Shown: positions 35,798 to 46,618 of the stretch, piece by piece
How positions within the stretch are numbered: position 1 is the first letter of the stretch
Layout of the letters: every line of letters starts with the position of its first letter
Origin: Macrothele yani
Lineage: Eukaryota; Arthropoda; Arachnida; Araneae; Macrothelidae
Direction: 5' to 3'
Assembly: GCA_039090855.1 (NCBI GenBank)
Contig: CM076995.1
Coordinates: 121,718,270 to 121,782,269 of the forward strand
Length of the DNA stretch: 64,000 nt
The notes under the pieces: generated by a model
The model's input: the letters and a program-made list of their open reading frames with translations, nothing else
The model's database searches: none
Told to the model about the DNA's origin: nothing
Made by a program: the position numbers and the translations under genes

Positions 35798-36772
35798 CAG
35801 TAGAACCTATTTATAACAAGGAGCCCAAGGGTGATGCAAACCCTTGTTAAATCTGGGCTGTCGCTAAATCCATCTTTTGGGGGAAATTCCCACCATGTAA
35901 AACAATATGCATATGAGATAATATGCATATATAAGTATATATTATATATCTATGAAAATTGGATATACTTAAAAGATTTAATTAATTAACTACATTAATT
36001 ACTTAAATTCTTCAAGTACATTCAACTACACAACAAACATAAAGTAAAAACAGCACTAATCCTCCCAATGCAAAACTCACTTGGATGGTAAAAGGGAAAA
36101 TGGATACAATTCCAGTAGGAACAGCTCTCTCCTGTTTTCCCTCTGATGAAAATCCCATTACTCGGCTATTTCTCACTGTAATTGTTGCCCAGAAATCCAC
36201 TTACATGTGCGTGAGCCCCACCCATAATTTTTTTTTGCCTACCCTGCTGATGCAATACACTCAAGGCGTAGCCCATTAGAATGTGGGGAAGGTGATATAT
36301 GCCTTGGCTGTATGAAAACAGGGGACTATTCCCCCATTTTTAACTCTACTGGCATAATACACCTAAGGCATAGGCTCCTTGGGGTGAGTTGCAGAGAGTC
36401 AGTCTTACAAAACTCACTTTTGAGCATTTCATGTACTCCTTTCCCATTGCTTTTCTATCAGAATTATTCCACTAGCAAACAAGGATATTCGTGCACAGTT
36501 GCAATTTTGTCCTGCATGCCACAATTTCCATTCCTCCATTCTAGGACAGTGTACAGCAGATTTTCACTGCCTGATTAAACATGGAATTTCATTAAATTTT
36601 GTTGCTTTGTGACTTTTCTCTTCCTTGTTACATCTAAGACTTCATTACATTTTTTTCATTAAAAACGATCAAATTAACTTTGAATTAATATTATAAAACA
36701 CAAAACTTTCTGATTTGCTTGATAAACGCAAAATCTCATTAAATATAGGCTTGTTATAAGCAGGCTTTTCAG
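35798..36772. mobile_element. Tigger/pogo-type non-autonomous element
   Basis: Left end CAGTAGAACCTATTTATAAC then AAGGAGCC. The right end (complement) reads ACTGAAAAGCCTGCTTATAA then CAAGCC. TA flanks both ends. The GAACC...TATAACAAG terminus is pogo/Tigger-like. There is no transposase. Two related blocks containing ATAATACACYTAAGGCRTAG-type sequence occur at about 36250 and 36355. The right terminus is degraded, so the boundary is approximate. Confidence 0.65.
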
Positions 36773-37071
36773 TATACTTAAAATGAAGGCTATTTTTTCA
36801 GATAATAGATCTAAAATAAATTGTAATTTTCTCTGAATGAAGAATTTTCATTTACAACATAATGTGGTTGTTTTAAATAATAAAATCAACTTTATCTCAT
36901 GAAAAATATAAAATAGGAGATGCAAATATTACATTTGCATTATTTCTCATGACTACCTAGTTTCAAAATAAAAATATGTAAAGAACAAATATAATGTTAT
37001 ATAATTAATGACTAACATTGTAAAAATAACAAGTTTGTACATTTGAAGATATCACAAAGTAATCCTCTTAC

Positions 37072-37167
37072 TTCTTTCTTTTCTTTGTTTTTGTCATAAT
37101 CTTTCTTAACTTGGTCAAGTAATGCAAATGATTCTCTGCTGTTTATAGCATAAACAAGGACAACACC
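37072..37167 (-). CDS. NKIRAS: kappaB-Ras (NKIRAS-like) GTPase, third-from-last visible exon
   Basis: This 96-base exon (32 codons, phase 0 at both ends) runs from TTAATATTTTTAG to GAA|GTAAGA on the minus strand. It encodes GVVLVYAINSRESFALLDQV followed by KKDYDKNKEKKE. The match is to the beta4-alpha3 segment of kappaB-Ras (human GFVLVYSVNNLESFQ, then LLKKEIDKFKDKKE), which in Ras-like proteins follows Switch II. Joining to the next exon gives the uninterrupted KKE-VPLVVLGNKLDL. No stop or frameshift. Confidence 0.9.
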
Positions 37168-37852
37168 CTAAAAATATTAAAACAAATATCAATCACATTT
37201 AATGGAAAATGCCATGCATATTCTTATAATAAGACATTTAAAAAAATTTCATACTGAAAAAAAAAACCCATTAAATTTCTTACAATAAACCAATTTTAGA
37301 CAGAGCTGTATATCATCACCTTAAACAAGTACAGGAAAATTTTCCTTAACATGATACAGTCGTAACCTGCTGTGAAACAAAGTATGACTTGACTGTTCAA
37401 CATCCCAAAGAGGAACACTACCACAGAAGGTCATTTTAAAGTAGCAACTATATTTTTACGACCTATTACTTTTTACAGTTCACACTTTCAGCCATCTTTG
37501 TTCCTTCCTTATTTTTGTTTTTGTTGTATGACAACAAATGAAACTTAATTTTTTCCAGATGTACTGTTCAGAATTATTTGCATTTGTCTGAAAATTTTAT
37601 TGATGGAATTTAGAAAATTATTGCATAATAAGAAAATATTAAAAAGCTTAATCTTTCTAATTTTTCCCTTTTTGTTTTCAGAGACTTTTTGCAGTGAAAT
37701 TAGGTTCTGTAGTTTTGAGTAAAGAATTAAATGTGTGGGAACAAACTATACCTTAAAAGCTACACTATATGTGCAAAGAATATTCGTGAAAAAGATGTGA
37801 TACAATGTTATAAAATCGAAATGTACATATTATTATGGGATGTTATAAAACA
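37168..37852. other. Intron sequence without recognised features
   Basis: Right portion next to the exon at 37072-37167. No repeat boundaries or coding similarity recognised before the LINE X fragment. Confidence 0.5.
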
Positions 37853-38275
37853 GGTCTGATTGTGTGAGGAATGAAGATGTGTTGCAGTTGCGTGATGTGA
37901 AGCAAAATGTTGTTAGCAAGGTGGAGACTAATATGCTTCGGTGGTTTGGCCATGTTGAAAAAATAAGTGATGAGATACTTACTAAGAAAATCATTTTAGC
38001 CCAAGTGGCAGGAAGGAAAGGCAGAGGAAGGCCAAGGAAGACATGGGTGGATCAAATTCAGGAGTGTCTGCATGAGAAAAAGATTATGAGTATGAAGTAT
38101 AAAAGATCTTGTGTACGGCATGTAATGGATATCAGTGAAGCCCGAGTTGTATGTCAAGATCGCTGTAAATGGAGAAGTTTGATACGACAACAGTAAGTAA
38201 AAATATCTGGTAGTTTGTATTTCTTTTTGGAGCTAACCTCTGAATCTCAGAGAACAGCTTAGTGATATGTATGTA
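37853..38275 (+). mobile_element. LINE X copy C: 5'-truncated 3' end
   Basis: Encodes the C-terminal part of LINE X without a stop: CVRNEDVLQLRDVKQNVVSK, NMLRWFGHVEKISDEILTKK, RKGRGRPRKTWVDQIQECLH, RHVMDISEARVVCQDRCKW and RSLIRQQ, stop at 38196. A short 3' untranslated end then leads to GTATGTATGTTA. WFGHVE and GRGRPRKTW are recurrent C-terminal motifs of arthropod non-LTR elements. It is the template that shows copy A to be split between 17920 and 11729. Confidence 0.9.
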
Positions 38276-38682
38276 TGTTATAAAACCAAAACATCATGAA
38301 TTGAAACATCACATTCCAAGTACAATTCTATTTCAAAAACAGCATTTTCATTTCATTTTCCACTAGCATAAATGTGTACATTATTTTTATGAATATACCT
38401 GGAATGTATGGCTCTTTTCTTTAGTAAATCTATCTGTGTAATTTTAAAATTAGGTTGAGAATTTTTTTTTCTATAATACATGGCCTTAACTATGAGAATG
38501 CACATTATTATTCATAAAACATCATTTTAGTATCATTAATATTTTGCTAGCATTACTTTGTTTTGATAAATATGTCCTGATTCTCTGACATCTCATATGC
38601 AAATGTCATTATCGGCAAATAGATGCTGTATTTTTCACTGTTTTGTGGCCATCTCTTCAAAAAGCTTAAAAATTGCATCACA

Positions 38683-38749
38683 CTGGGAATGGGAATCAAA
38701 CCCACATCTCCTGATTTCTGTTCAAGTATGCTATACTTACACCACCCAG
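38683..38749 (-). pseudogene. tRNA-like pseudogene or SINE head
   Basis: On the minus strand the 67 bases begin CTGGGTGGTGTAAGTATAGC (A-box-like) and end CCCAG. GTGGGTTTGATTCCCAT forms a good T arm (5-bp stem, 7-base loop) and serves as B box. The first five acceptor pairs form; the rest of the acceptor stem and the anticodon arm do not fold well. A functional tRNA is unlikely; a tRNA-derived repeat is more probable. Confidence 0.6.
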
Positions 38750-38768
38750 AAACTCAGGCTTCATGCAA

Positions 38769-39520
38769 CAATATCACATAAACATAGAAATCGAGTGAAA
38801 ACACACAGAGTCACATATGATGATGAAGTTCGTTGAGCGGTAGCTTTCGGCCATCCTATTGCCTTGATCACCTGCGATCATCTGAATCTGAGGACTGGTT
38901 GCCAGAACTATAATTTGAGTTTGAGGTGCAGCAGCTAACTGTTGCCAGAATTTAGCATAGAGACCTAAATAAATGGGATTTAGTGAGGGATCTCTGAATT
39001 GCAATTCTTGGTAAACAAAATTTCAATGCTTTCTTGAAAATGTAGAGATGTTTTGTTGATGAATGGGACAACTTTTTTTGTTTCTTTCCAAAGGAGAACT
39101 GCAGAAGTGTCTTCAAGGGTTAGTGCAGTAATGATGTGTCAAATGGTCTCCTAAAAACAGCATTATCTGCACTAACCCTTGAAGACACTTCTGCAGTTCC
39201 CCTTTGGAAAGAAACAAAAAAAAAGTTGTCCCATTCATCAACAAAACATCTCTACATTTTCAAGAAAGAATTGAAATTTTGTTTACCAAGAACTACACAA
39301 TTCAGATACCCCTCACCAAATTCCGTGTATTTGGGTCTGTATACAAAATTCAGGCAAAAGTTCCTGTACTTCAAATTAAAATTATAGTTCTGACAACCAG
39401 CCCTCAGATTCAGTTGATAGGCGGTGATCAAGGCAATAGAATGGCCAAAAGCTACCAGTTAACGAATTTCATTACCCTAAGTGACTTTCACTTGATTTCT
39501 ATGTTTATACCATCTTGTCA
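38769..39520. repeat. Long foldback (inverted repeat), arms about 360 bp
   Basis: The left arm (about 38769-39131) is repeated in inverse orientation at about 39158-39520, with a spacer of roughly 25-30 bases. Near the loop both arms carry AACCCTTGAAGACACTTCTG, and further out both carry GTTGTCCCATTCATC-type sequence, with small differences. Arm length and the short loop would make a strong hairpin. No transposase, and no convincing target duplication was found. Similarity outside the arms fades gradually. Confidence 0.9.
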
Positions 39521-39811
39521 CACAATCTTTCCTCAATTTGCTCTTCCTGTGTGCTTCGGTTTTCAAAGTTCATTTTTAAGAGTAAAAGTTAAGCAATTCT
39601 TAAAGACATTTTAAGACCAGAGAACTTTATCTTCCTATGAACTCAAGAATTTTGATTTTCAGTACACACACATGCTTAAACAAAGTTTATGTATATAGTT
39701 TCATACCAACACATCATGTGACAGCTAAGTCTACCACAAAGCCCCGTCAAGATGCATAAGATAGAGATGTCCACCCCAAATTTGTTGACTTTGTAGTGCC
39801 TGTGGGAATAC

Positions 39812-40028
39812 TTGTGTGTTTGTGGGTTTAATGACCACCATGGGCAACTCAATGGGCTATAAGCAGTTGTCTGTGCCTAATTTAGGGCCACTGGTTCCAG
39901 AAAAGGGAAAGAGCCAGGGCCATAAAACAAACACAAGATTTATACCTCACCAGAATTTGAACCCAGACAGACCCACCTTGGACGAATGGTCAGAAGCTAG
40001 CACTTAGACCACTGCACCACCAGGATGG
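39812..40028 (-). mobile_element. tRNA-derived SINE, copy 3 (older)
   Basis: Third copy of the SINE seen at 15369 and 28079, same orientation. The B box is decayed (GGGTTCAAATTCTGG), the A-box region reads TGGTGCAGTGG, and the tail is short (CACAAACAC). It is more diverged than the other two, hence older. The body motif CTCAATGGGCTATAAGCAG is shared by all three. Confidence 0.9.
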
Positions 40029-41879
40029 TAGGTAAACTTTACAAGAAAAACCTTAAAAAGAAATTTCACTACAGTAATTTTGACAGCATTTTATATATTT
40101 GGAAATCTGTACAACTTTTCTTTCTGTGAATTCCTTACAAACAATTTAAGATGCTAAAGGGATTACTCATATTTTTTTGCACTTTTGAATTTGCCACACA
40201 AACACTTAGCTGCCAATACAGGAAGTTGGACTGCTATTTCATAATTTCCTTTCATGTTTAGTTATGAAGGTATTCCAACCTGATATACTTGTTTTCTTTC
40301 ATGAAGTGTGAAGTCATTAAAACCCTCAAAGTCTCCTCTGTGTATAATTAGTTTGTGACAATGATCATTGGTAATGGAGATGAAGTCATGACAGAAAGCA
40401 TTTTGCTATCTTGTGGAAAATTTCCTTATTGCAGGATAAAGGCTATTTTTCAAAAAAATTGCCACTAACATTGTTGGTGGTAGCTTTAGATCAAAATTGG
40501 GGCAATTGTTATGTTATACAGAGGTATCACTTTTCCAATACAACTGCATTAATTATGACACTTTGCACTTTCAGTGATGTTACCAATTGGCATTTGTTGG
40601 GAGCATGGTGAATCTTAGAGTGGTGCAATAGAGCCAACAAAATAGCATGGTTACACATTGCAGAGAAGAGGGTTAATTGCCTCAGGTATATATAGAGAAA
40701 CATAAGTAACCCTCCCTGTTGTTTTTTTTTAAAATTGGAGCAAATGGTTTTTAGTAGCCTAGTAGATTGACATCGCCACATCAGCAATGTAGTCAGTAAG
40801 AGATATGTCTCACATTCAGAATCTACTGTTGCATCATATAAGTGCTTGGTGAATTGAAAACACAGATTTGCCAAAATCTTCATACATATTTTATCTTCAC
40901 TAAGCCCAGGTCTTACATGTTTTAAGAAGTTAGATGTTTTACACACAGTTTGCATGTGACAGCCAAACAATTGATATTTATGGAGCTCACAGAAACAATA
41001 TTTTAAATTCTTTCTACCCTATAATATATCTTAATTAGATTTACTGTTTCCTTTCAATTTTGTTGTGTGAAAGTGAAATGTGTGTGTGTTTTCAAGGCTG
41101 GTAACCTGACACTGGAGCTCACCAATGCAGTTTTTTTTACTTTTATTTATTTATGCAAACAAATTACCTTTACCTTGTTTAAAATTAACTGCTTTTATTC
41201 ATTTTGAAACTTAGAGTTAAAATTTTCACACATTTAGCCCCCTGCATGCTGGTTTCTGAAGCCTGTAATAGAGAATTTTGGGATCTCAAAAATGTGGGTT
41301 AATTCACTGCTGCAACCCCTCAAAGAAAGCACTGGTCTGAACTACACATTACAGAAAGCAATGGAACTTATCAAATAGAAAGGGTGAATGTACAGAAAGC
41401 AGTGTTTGTGTACCAAAGAAACGATGCATGGAAATGGGCACGGGTGGCAAATCTTATGTGTCTGCTCCTCATCGTTTTGCCAACAAAAAAATGAAGATGG
41501 AGACATCTATCACTCAGATCAGCTACTAAAAACTATAGAGTCCAATTCTAAAGGTTCCCCAAAATTATGGAAATAATTTAAATGGTTATGTGATGGGTGA
41601 AAGCTGTTGCTGGAATAATCACATTACCACAGCAGTTACCTCTGTGGAGCTCGAGCTGCATCAACAAGAGCTTAAAGTATATTAAGGATCAACTTGAAAG
41701 CAATATTAAGTGCTTTTAAGTGTCCTTAAAAATTATAAACAAATACTAAACACTTTTTAAACCATGCATCAACTCAAGTTTCTATTAGTTTAAAAAACGA
41801 TTAACTTATTGCATCAATTTTTCAGTTTTCAGCACGAGTATTTTATTTAAACAATATTGTAAACAAGAAATATGCTTAC
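40029..41879. other. Intron sequence without recognised features
   Basis: AT-rich with several open but unsupported frames (for example 40527-40970 on the minus strand). No transposon ends or RNA genes were recognised. It makes up the left part of the 4.7-kb intron between exons 37072 and 41880. Confidence 0.5.
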
Positions 41880-41930
41880 ATCTGCATATGGTAAGTAGTT
41901 CTTGAGAAAATCAGTTGATTGGCCAGGAAC
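41880..41930 (-). CDS. NKIRAS: kappaB-Ras (NKIRAS-like) GTPase, 51-base micro-exon
   Basis: Just 17 codons, phase 0 at both ends, between TTTTTATATGCAG and GAT|GTAAGC on the minus strand. It encodes VPGQSTDFLKNYLPYAD, corresponding to the segment after DTRG of kappaB-Ras (human GLQEGVELPKHYFSFAD, also 17 residues), the Switch II region. It joins directly to GVVLVYAIN of the next exon. The previous exon, which should hold the P-loop, Switch I and DTRG/DTAG, was not found in 41931-64000 and is presumably beyond the right edge, making that intron longer than 22 kb. Confidence 0.85.
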
Positions 41931-42097
41931 CTGCATATAAAAAGTCAGATAAATAATCTGCAGCTAAAGTACATAACAAATACAAATTCAGTGTATCTCA
42001 GTGGTTTATTAAAAAAATATTTCCCCAAACTTTGTGGAGTGCAGTTACAATTTTAAGAGTTCATAACTGTCTCTAAAAATTATTTTAAAGACTTCAT

Positions 42098-43345
42098 TAT
42101 ATGATAGATAAAATACACAGATTATGGGATTTATTTAGGAATAAATGGATGTTATTTATTAATGTCAAATTTTTGAATACTAAACACTTTTAAAATTATT
42201 ACCCTGCTCCATTAGTAGAACAAATTATGGCTAAAAATAAAAAAGCTCAGAGACCAAGCCCGGAAGTTCTGTTAAAAATCTCCTACCACAAGGGCCTTTT
42301 CGAAAAACTTCAAAGGATTAGCAAAAATTTTTGAATCAGGCTAGCGCCCTACCTTCCTAGATTAAAGCAGCAAGAAACTAAATCATGTTAAAAGAAGGAG
42401 TAGTCTACAATATCAAGTGTGAGTGTGGTCTCAGCTATGTAGGAGAGACAGGCAGACAGCTTAAGACCAGGCTGACAGAACATAAAGCAGCTATTAAAAA
42501 CATGACAAACAAAACTGGCCTGGACAGACATGTTCAATCTACTGGACATAAAATACTGTGAGACTCAGTAGAAATTCTAACCCATGATCAACATTCTTCA
42601 GGAAGACGCTTTAACGTCTGTAAATTCTGTTTTACACGTTCTGTAAAGTTGATACAGTCTGTGGTGGTGCATTAACTTATTCAATTAAAATATAAATTGG
42701 TTAGAAGTCCTAAAGATGTTACTTACGGAAGTGTGTGTTCAGTCCAACGTCAGTAGGTATTGAGTTTCTTTGTCCAAAACTGTATCTTGCTTCGATACAA
42801 TTCTTCAGGAAGACGCTTTAATCTACAATTTTTCAGGAAGACGCTTTAATCTTGCTTCGATACAACTTTGGACAAAGAAACTCAATACCTACTGACGTTG
42901 GACTGAACATGCACTTCCGTAAGTAACATCTTTAGGACTTCTAACCAATTTATATTTTAATTGAATAAGTTAATGCGCCACCACAGACTGTATCCACTTT
43001 ACAGAACGTGTAAAACAGAATTTACAGACGTTAAAGCGTCTTCCTGAAGAACCTTGTGTTCACGTAATTGTATGTGAACTTTATGATAGAATCACATGAA
43101 ATATAATCATGAACAACATTTCTTCAAGAGAAAACTGCTGGAAAGTCTTGAGATTGAGAGAAGAAGAGAAACTGCACTGAATGATTTTAAAGGTTGGAGT
43201 TTTACCCAAGGTAGGCAACACTTACTATAGTGTAGTTCTGATGAAGGGTAGGGCTACTACCCAAAAATTTGACGTTAATAAATGACATCCATTTATTCCT
43301 AAGTAAATCCCATAATCTGTGTGTTTTATCTATCATATGATTGTC
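42098..43345 (+). mobile_element. Penelope-like element copy 2 (GIY-YIG part), inverted ends
   Basis: The central part encodes a GIY-YIG endonuclease region: VVYNIKCECGLSYVGETGRQ, LKTRLTEHKAAIKN, TGLDRHVQSTGHK (42400-42560). It resumes after an inserted foldback with HEQHFFKRK-like and LLESLEIERRRETALNDFKG codons near 43110-43200. The 3' end (43262-43345) is also present in inverted orientation at the left edge (42098-42175), so the piece is bounded by inverted copies of its own terminus. The reverse transcriptase is absent. Related to copy 1 at 48830-50421. Confidence 0.85.
42595..43107. mobile_element. Tailed foldback insertion with 12-bp direct repeat
   Basis: Inserted in the Penelope-like copy 2. 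Arms of about 190 bases (42595-~42785 and ~42865-43051) are inverse copies, both starting at TTCTTCAGGAAGACGCTTTA. The middle repeats TTCAGGAAGACGCTTTAATC twice and TTGCTTCGATACAA twice. A unique 56-base tail follows the right arm (43052-43107). Flanks CATGATCAACAT (42583-42594) and CATGAACAACAT (43108-43119) agree at eleven of twelve bases and fit a target duplication. No coding capacity. Confidence 0.85.
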
Positions 43346-43687
43346 TAAGAATGGCAATGACTTCAATTATTACTAAACTTCATAAGTTTTCCCTGTTTTT
43401 GCATTATGACTAGGAACTGTAAGTTCTGGCAGTACATACTTCTGAACTAGCAAGTAGGGTTCCTATCAATAATAGTAGAACCATCACCCTCAAGTATCTT
43501 AGAAATATTTTCTATTTTTGTTTTCCAAATTTGTATTTGCCAAAAGGACTGATTCGAATTTTCCTTAAATTGTGCATCTCTTATGTCCAGGAATGCATTG
43601 AATTTCTTACATATCACAAAATACTTGAAATATTTATATTAATTATTTCTTTTCCCAAACAAAATGACAATAGACAGTAATTTTGAA
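43346..43687. other. Sequence without recognised features
   Basis: Short AT-rich interval between the Penelope-like copy 2 and the foldback insertion at 43701. Nothing recognised. Confidence 0.5.
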
Positions 43688-43700
43688 AAGTGAGCATTAA

Positions 43701-43992
43701 AACACTTACTGAAGGCTTTACCTGGATATATTTCTTTAATTCTATTTCCACTCGAATAACTTTAATTTAATCTTCCTTTCTTCTGATTTCTTTTGGTTTT
43801 TTACAGACATTTCTAGCCTCTGGATTTTAGCCATGGCCTGTTCTCAATGTATAGAAGCCTTAGCGCACAAGTTATACACTGAGAACAGGCCTTGACTAAA
43901 ATCCAGATGCCAGAAACATCAGTAAAAAAACAAAAGAAATAAGGAGAAAGGAAGATTAAATGAAAGTTCTTCAAGTGGAAATAGAATTAAAT
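43701..43992. mobile_element. Tailed foldback insertion with 13-bp direct repeat
   Basis: Arms of about 115 bases (43738-~43853 and ~43877-43988) are inverse copies, reading AATTCTATTTCCACT at the outside and GGCCTGTTCTCA-TGTATA near the loop. A 37-base unique segment lies on the left side only (43701-43737). AAGTGAGCATTAA occurs at 43688-43700 and at 43993-44005, a perfect 13-bp duplication. A related single arm is at 4051-4115. No coding capacity. Confidence 0.9.
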
Positions 43993-44005
43993 AAGTGAGC
44001 ATTAA

Positions 44006-44349
44006 TAAATGTAATTCTGAACTGGATCTCTAGCAAGTAATTCTTTGAGAACCTCTGTTGAACAGGCTTCTTCTTCATTAAAGGCTGTTAATGGTTTGAA
44101 CACTTTTGCTGAAATTATAACCCAGTATGTGAAAGCCCGTCAATAATGACAGGGAAAAATAAGATATGTTATGTTTTAATAACCAGGTATTATTTTTGTT
44201 TGTGATGTCCACATGTGAAAGTGTGTTTCATGAATAATACAACAATACAAAAAAAGTACATTAGTGGAGGCACGGTTTTGACAATTAAAACAGGCAAGCG
44301 CTCTTTTTGCGCCACTTAAGTGGGACAAATGCTCAGACAAAGGAAATTA
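44006..44349. other. Sequence without recognised features
   Basis: Interval between the foldback insertion and Tigger element 2. Nothing recognised apart from a short palindrome CCACTTAAGTGG near 44313. Confidence 0.5.
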
Positions 44350-44837
44350 CAGTGGATCCCACTTAAAAAGTTTTCCCATTTAAGAAGTTTTATTTTTAGA
44401 GTCCCGATTTTTTTTCCATAGTGCTAATGTTAACTTTTCCCACTTAAGAAGTAATGATGTTTCAAGTTTTCCCGCTTAAGAAGTTGTAAGTGCCACAAGT
44501 TTCTAAGTAAAACATACAATTTTGGAACTCGTCCAGCAGATAAGTACATGTCAAAGAAGTTGGGGAGGAAACATTTCTTTGTTCTCCCCATATATGTAGT
44601 AAGCGAAGCCCCTGCCGGCTTCCCACAGTCAATGCAGGGGGTCATGTTTACTCCCCCACTTCTTCTGCGTCTGTCCTTTGTGTATCACAATTACTTTATC
44701 TTTGGGGCTGGGGAAAGGCTGGGAAAGGAAACACTTGATGAAAATGAGTCATTCTGTCAGAGTTACGCTCAGATGTTGCACCTTGCATACGTGGAGTTAA
44801 ACGTTTAGTTTTATTGTTGAAATGCGTAGCTAGAAAT

Positions 44838-46361
44838 ATGGCGTCTAAAGGCATCAAAAGAAAAGCTTTATCTGTGGTTGAGAAACGAAACATTATTACG
44901 AAAGTTGATGAAAACCCGCATTTCTAGGGTGCAGATAACAAAAGAACTAAATTTACCCGTTACAACCCTCAACGGTATAGTGGCAAAATGGGATACTGTG
45001 CTTGCAAATGCTTCCCATTCATTAAAAATAAAAAAGATTAAGAAGGGTAAATACGAGGATGTTGAAGAAAAACTTCTTGTGTGCTTTAAACAAGCAAGAA
45101 AAGCTGACATTTCGATCAACGGGACAATTCTTGGTGAGAAAGCAGAAGAGATTTCCAACAAATTAAATGTTGAATTTAATCCTTCCAATGGACGGATTGA
45201 CCGTTTTAGGAAAAGAGCAGGACTGACTTATAAAACTGTTTGTGGAGAATCAAAAAGTGTTAACGTCAAAGAAGTAGATGATTGGAAATCTAATGTTTTA
45301 CCAGAACTGTTATCAGCATACGAAGCAAAAGATGTTTTCAAAACTGACGAGTGTGCTTTGTTTTACAACTTTATTCCTGACAAGACCTGCTCTTTCACAG
45401 GAGATAGCAGCCACGGAGTCAAAGTAAATAAAGGAAGATTGACAGTTCTGGTAGGAGCTAATAGATGGAACAGAAAAGTTACCTTTATTGGTCATTGGAA
45501 AATCGAAGAATCCGAGGTGCTTCAAAAATGTGAAAACTTTTCCAAGCAATTGCAGAAATAGCAAAAATGCATGGATGACAGTTCAGATTTTTGAAGACTT
45601 TTTAATGGAGTTTCAGAAGAAAATTGCAAAAGAAAATAGAAAAGTTTTGTTATTTTTGGATAATTGCACAGCCCATTCAAAGAACATGGATCATCTGGAA
45701 AATGTAAAAGTAGTTTTCCTGCCACCTAACTCGACTTCAATGTTACAACCAATGGATCAAGGAATAATTAAAACAATGAAACAATTCTACAGGAAACGTT
45801 TAGTTTAGTGGCTACTGCAGAAGCTTGAATCAGACTCAAGTTACACCATATGTACATTGAAACTGAATTTATTAGATGCTATGCATTTTATTGTTTCTTC
45901 GTTGGAAAAGGTATCATCTTCAACGATCACAAATTGCTTCAGGAAAGCTGGTTTCAACGCTGATGGGCTTAGTTTTTCTGATGAAGAAAACAGTCATGAC
46001 AACAATGAAGCTTGGGAAAGTTTGCAAAAAAACTAAACTTCAAATCTTCCTTTGAAGAGTTTGTAAACGTTGACAAAGATGTTCCCACTTTTGCAATGAA
46101 AAATATCAACGATATTTGCGACATCGAAACGCAAGAGGATGATGAACCAGAAACGCAAGAAGACGAGTGCAGGCCAATTCCAACTTCAGCTGAAGCTGGT
46201 AAAGCATTAGAAACTTTTTGCCGCTTTATTGAAAGCCACGAATGTGTTCCAGCAGACATAATGAGAAATTTGAGGGAAATGGATACATAGTTTGTGAATC
46301 TAATGGAAAAAAGGAAGAAACAAATGGTTTTAGATAAGTATTTTTGCAATCCTGTAGCATA
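44838..46361 (+). pseudogene. Tigger transposase 2, several frameshifts
   Basis: Starts MASKGIKRKALSVVEKRNII. A frameshift near 44920 leads to SRVQITKELNLPVTTLNGIV (HTH) and CFKQARKADISINGTILGEK (second HTH). The catalytic motifs are all present: KTDECALFYNF (D1, 45345), LFLDNCTAHSKN (D2, 45655) and LQPMDQGIIKTM (D3, 45745). A second frameshift near 45490 precedes FEDFLMEFQKK, a stop follows RKRLV at 45808, and another shift near 46010 precedes the acidic tail. It ends at KYFCNPVA, stop at 46361. It belongs to a CENP-B-like subfamily distinct from that of Tigger 1. Confidence 0.93.
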
Positions 46362-46391
46362 ATAAATGTAGCTTTCAATCCTCATATTCAA

Positions 46392-46618
46392 TGAAAGAAT
46401 TACGCCATATAATACAAATTTTGAAGATGACAATCCGTTTTTTGACGTAAATGTGACAAGGATGGTAAGTCAGATAATATCCGAAAACTTGAAAATTTTC
46501 ATCGTCCTGGAGTGGGACTCGAACCCGCTTCTCCCAGAAGTTTTTGGATTTTTCGGATATTTACTGACTTACCATCCTTGTCACATTTACGCCAAAAAAC
46601 GGATTGTCATCTTCAGAA
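46392..46618. mobile_element. Palindromic SINE-like insertion with tRNA B box
   Basis: Arms of about 63 bases (46423-46487 and 46553-46615) are inverse copies starting GAAGATGACAATCCGTTTTT. The 65-base loop contains, on the minus strand, AGCGGGTTCGAGTCCCACT, a near-perfect tRNA T arm and pol III B box. A 31-base unique segment lies on the left side only. CTCATATTCAA is found at 46381-46391 and 46619-46629, a perfect 11-bp duplication. The element lies in the 3' part of Tigger 2. Confidence 0.85.

Noticed and set aside
38683..38749. Functional tRNA gene
   Set aside because: T arm is good, but the acceptor stem closes only for five pairs and the anticodon arm does not fold; treated as tRNA-derived.
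40527..40970. 147-codon open frame on the minus strand
   Set aside because: No recognisable motif, no splice or promoter context, and typical of chance frames in AT-rich intron sequence.
42595..43051. CRISPR-like repeats (TTCAGGAAGACGCTTTAATC recurring)
   Set aside because: Repeats are inverse arms and a local duplication in a foldback element in a eukaryotic genome, not regularly spaced direct repeats.
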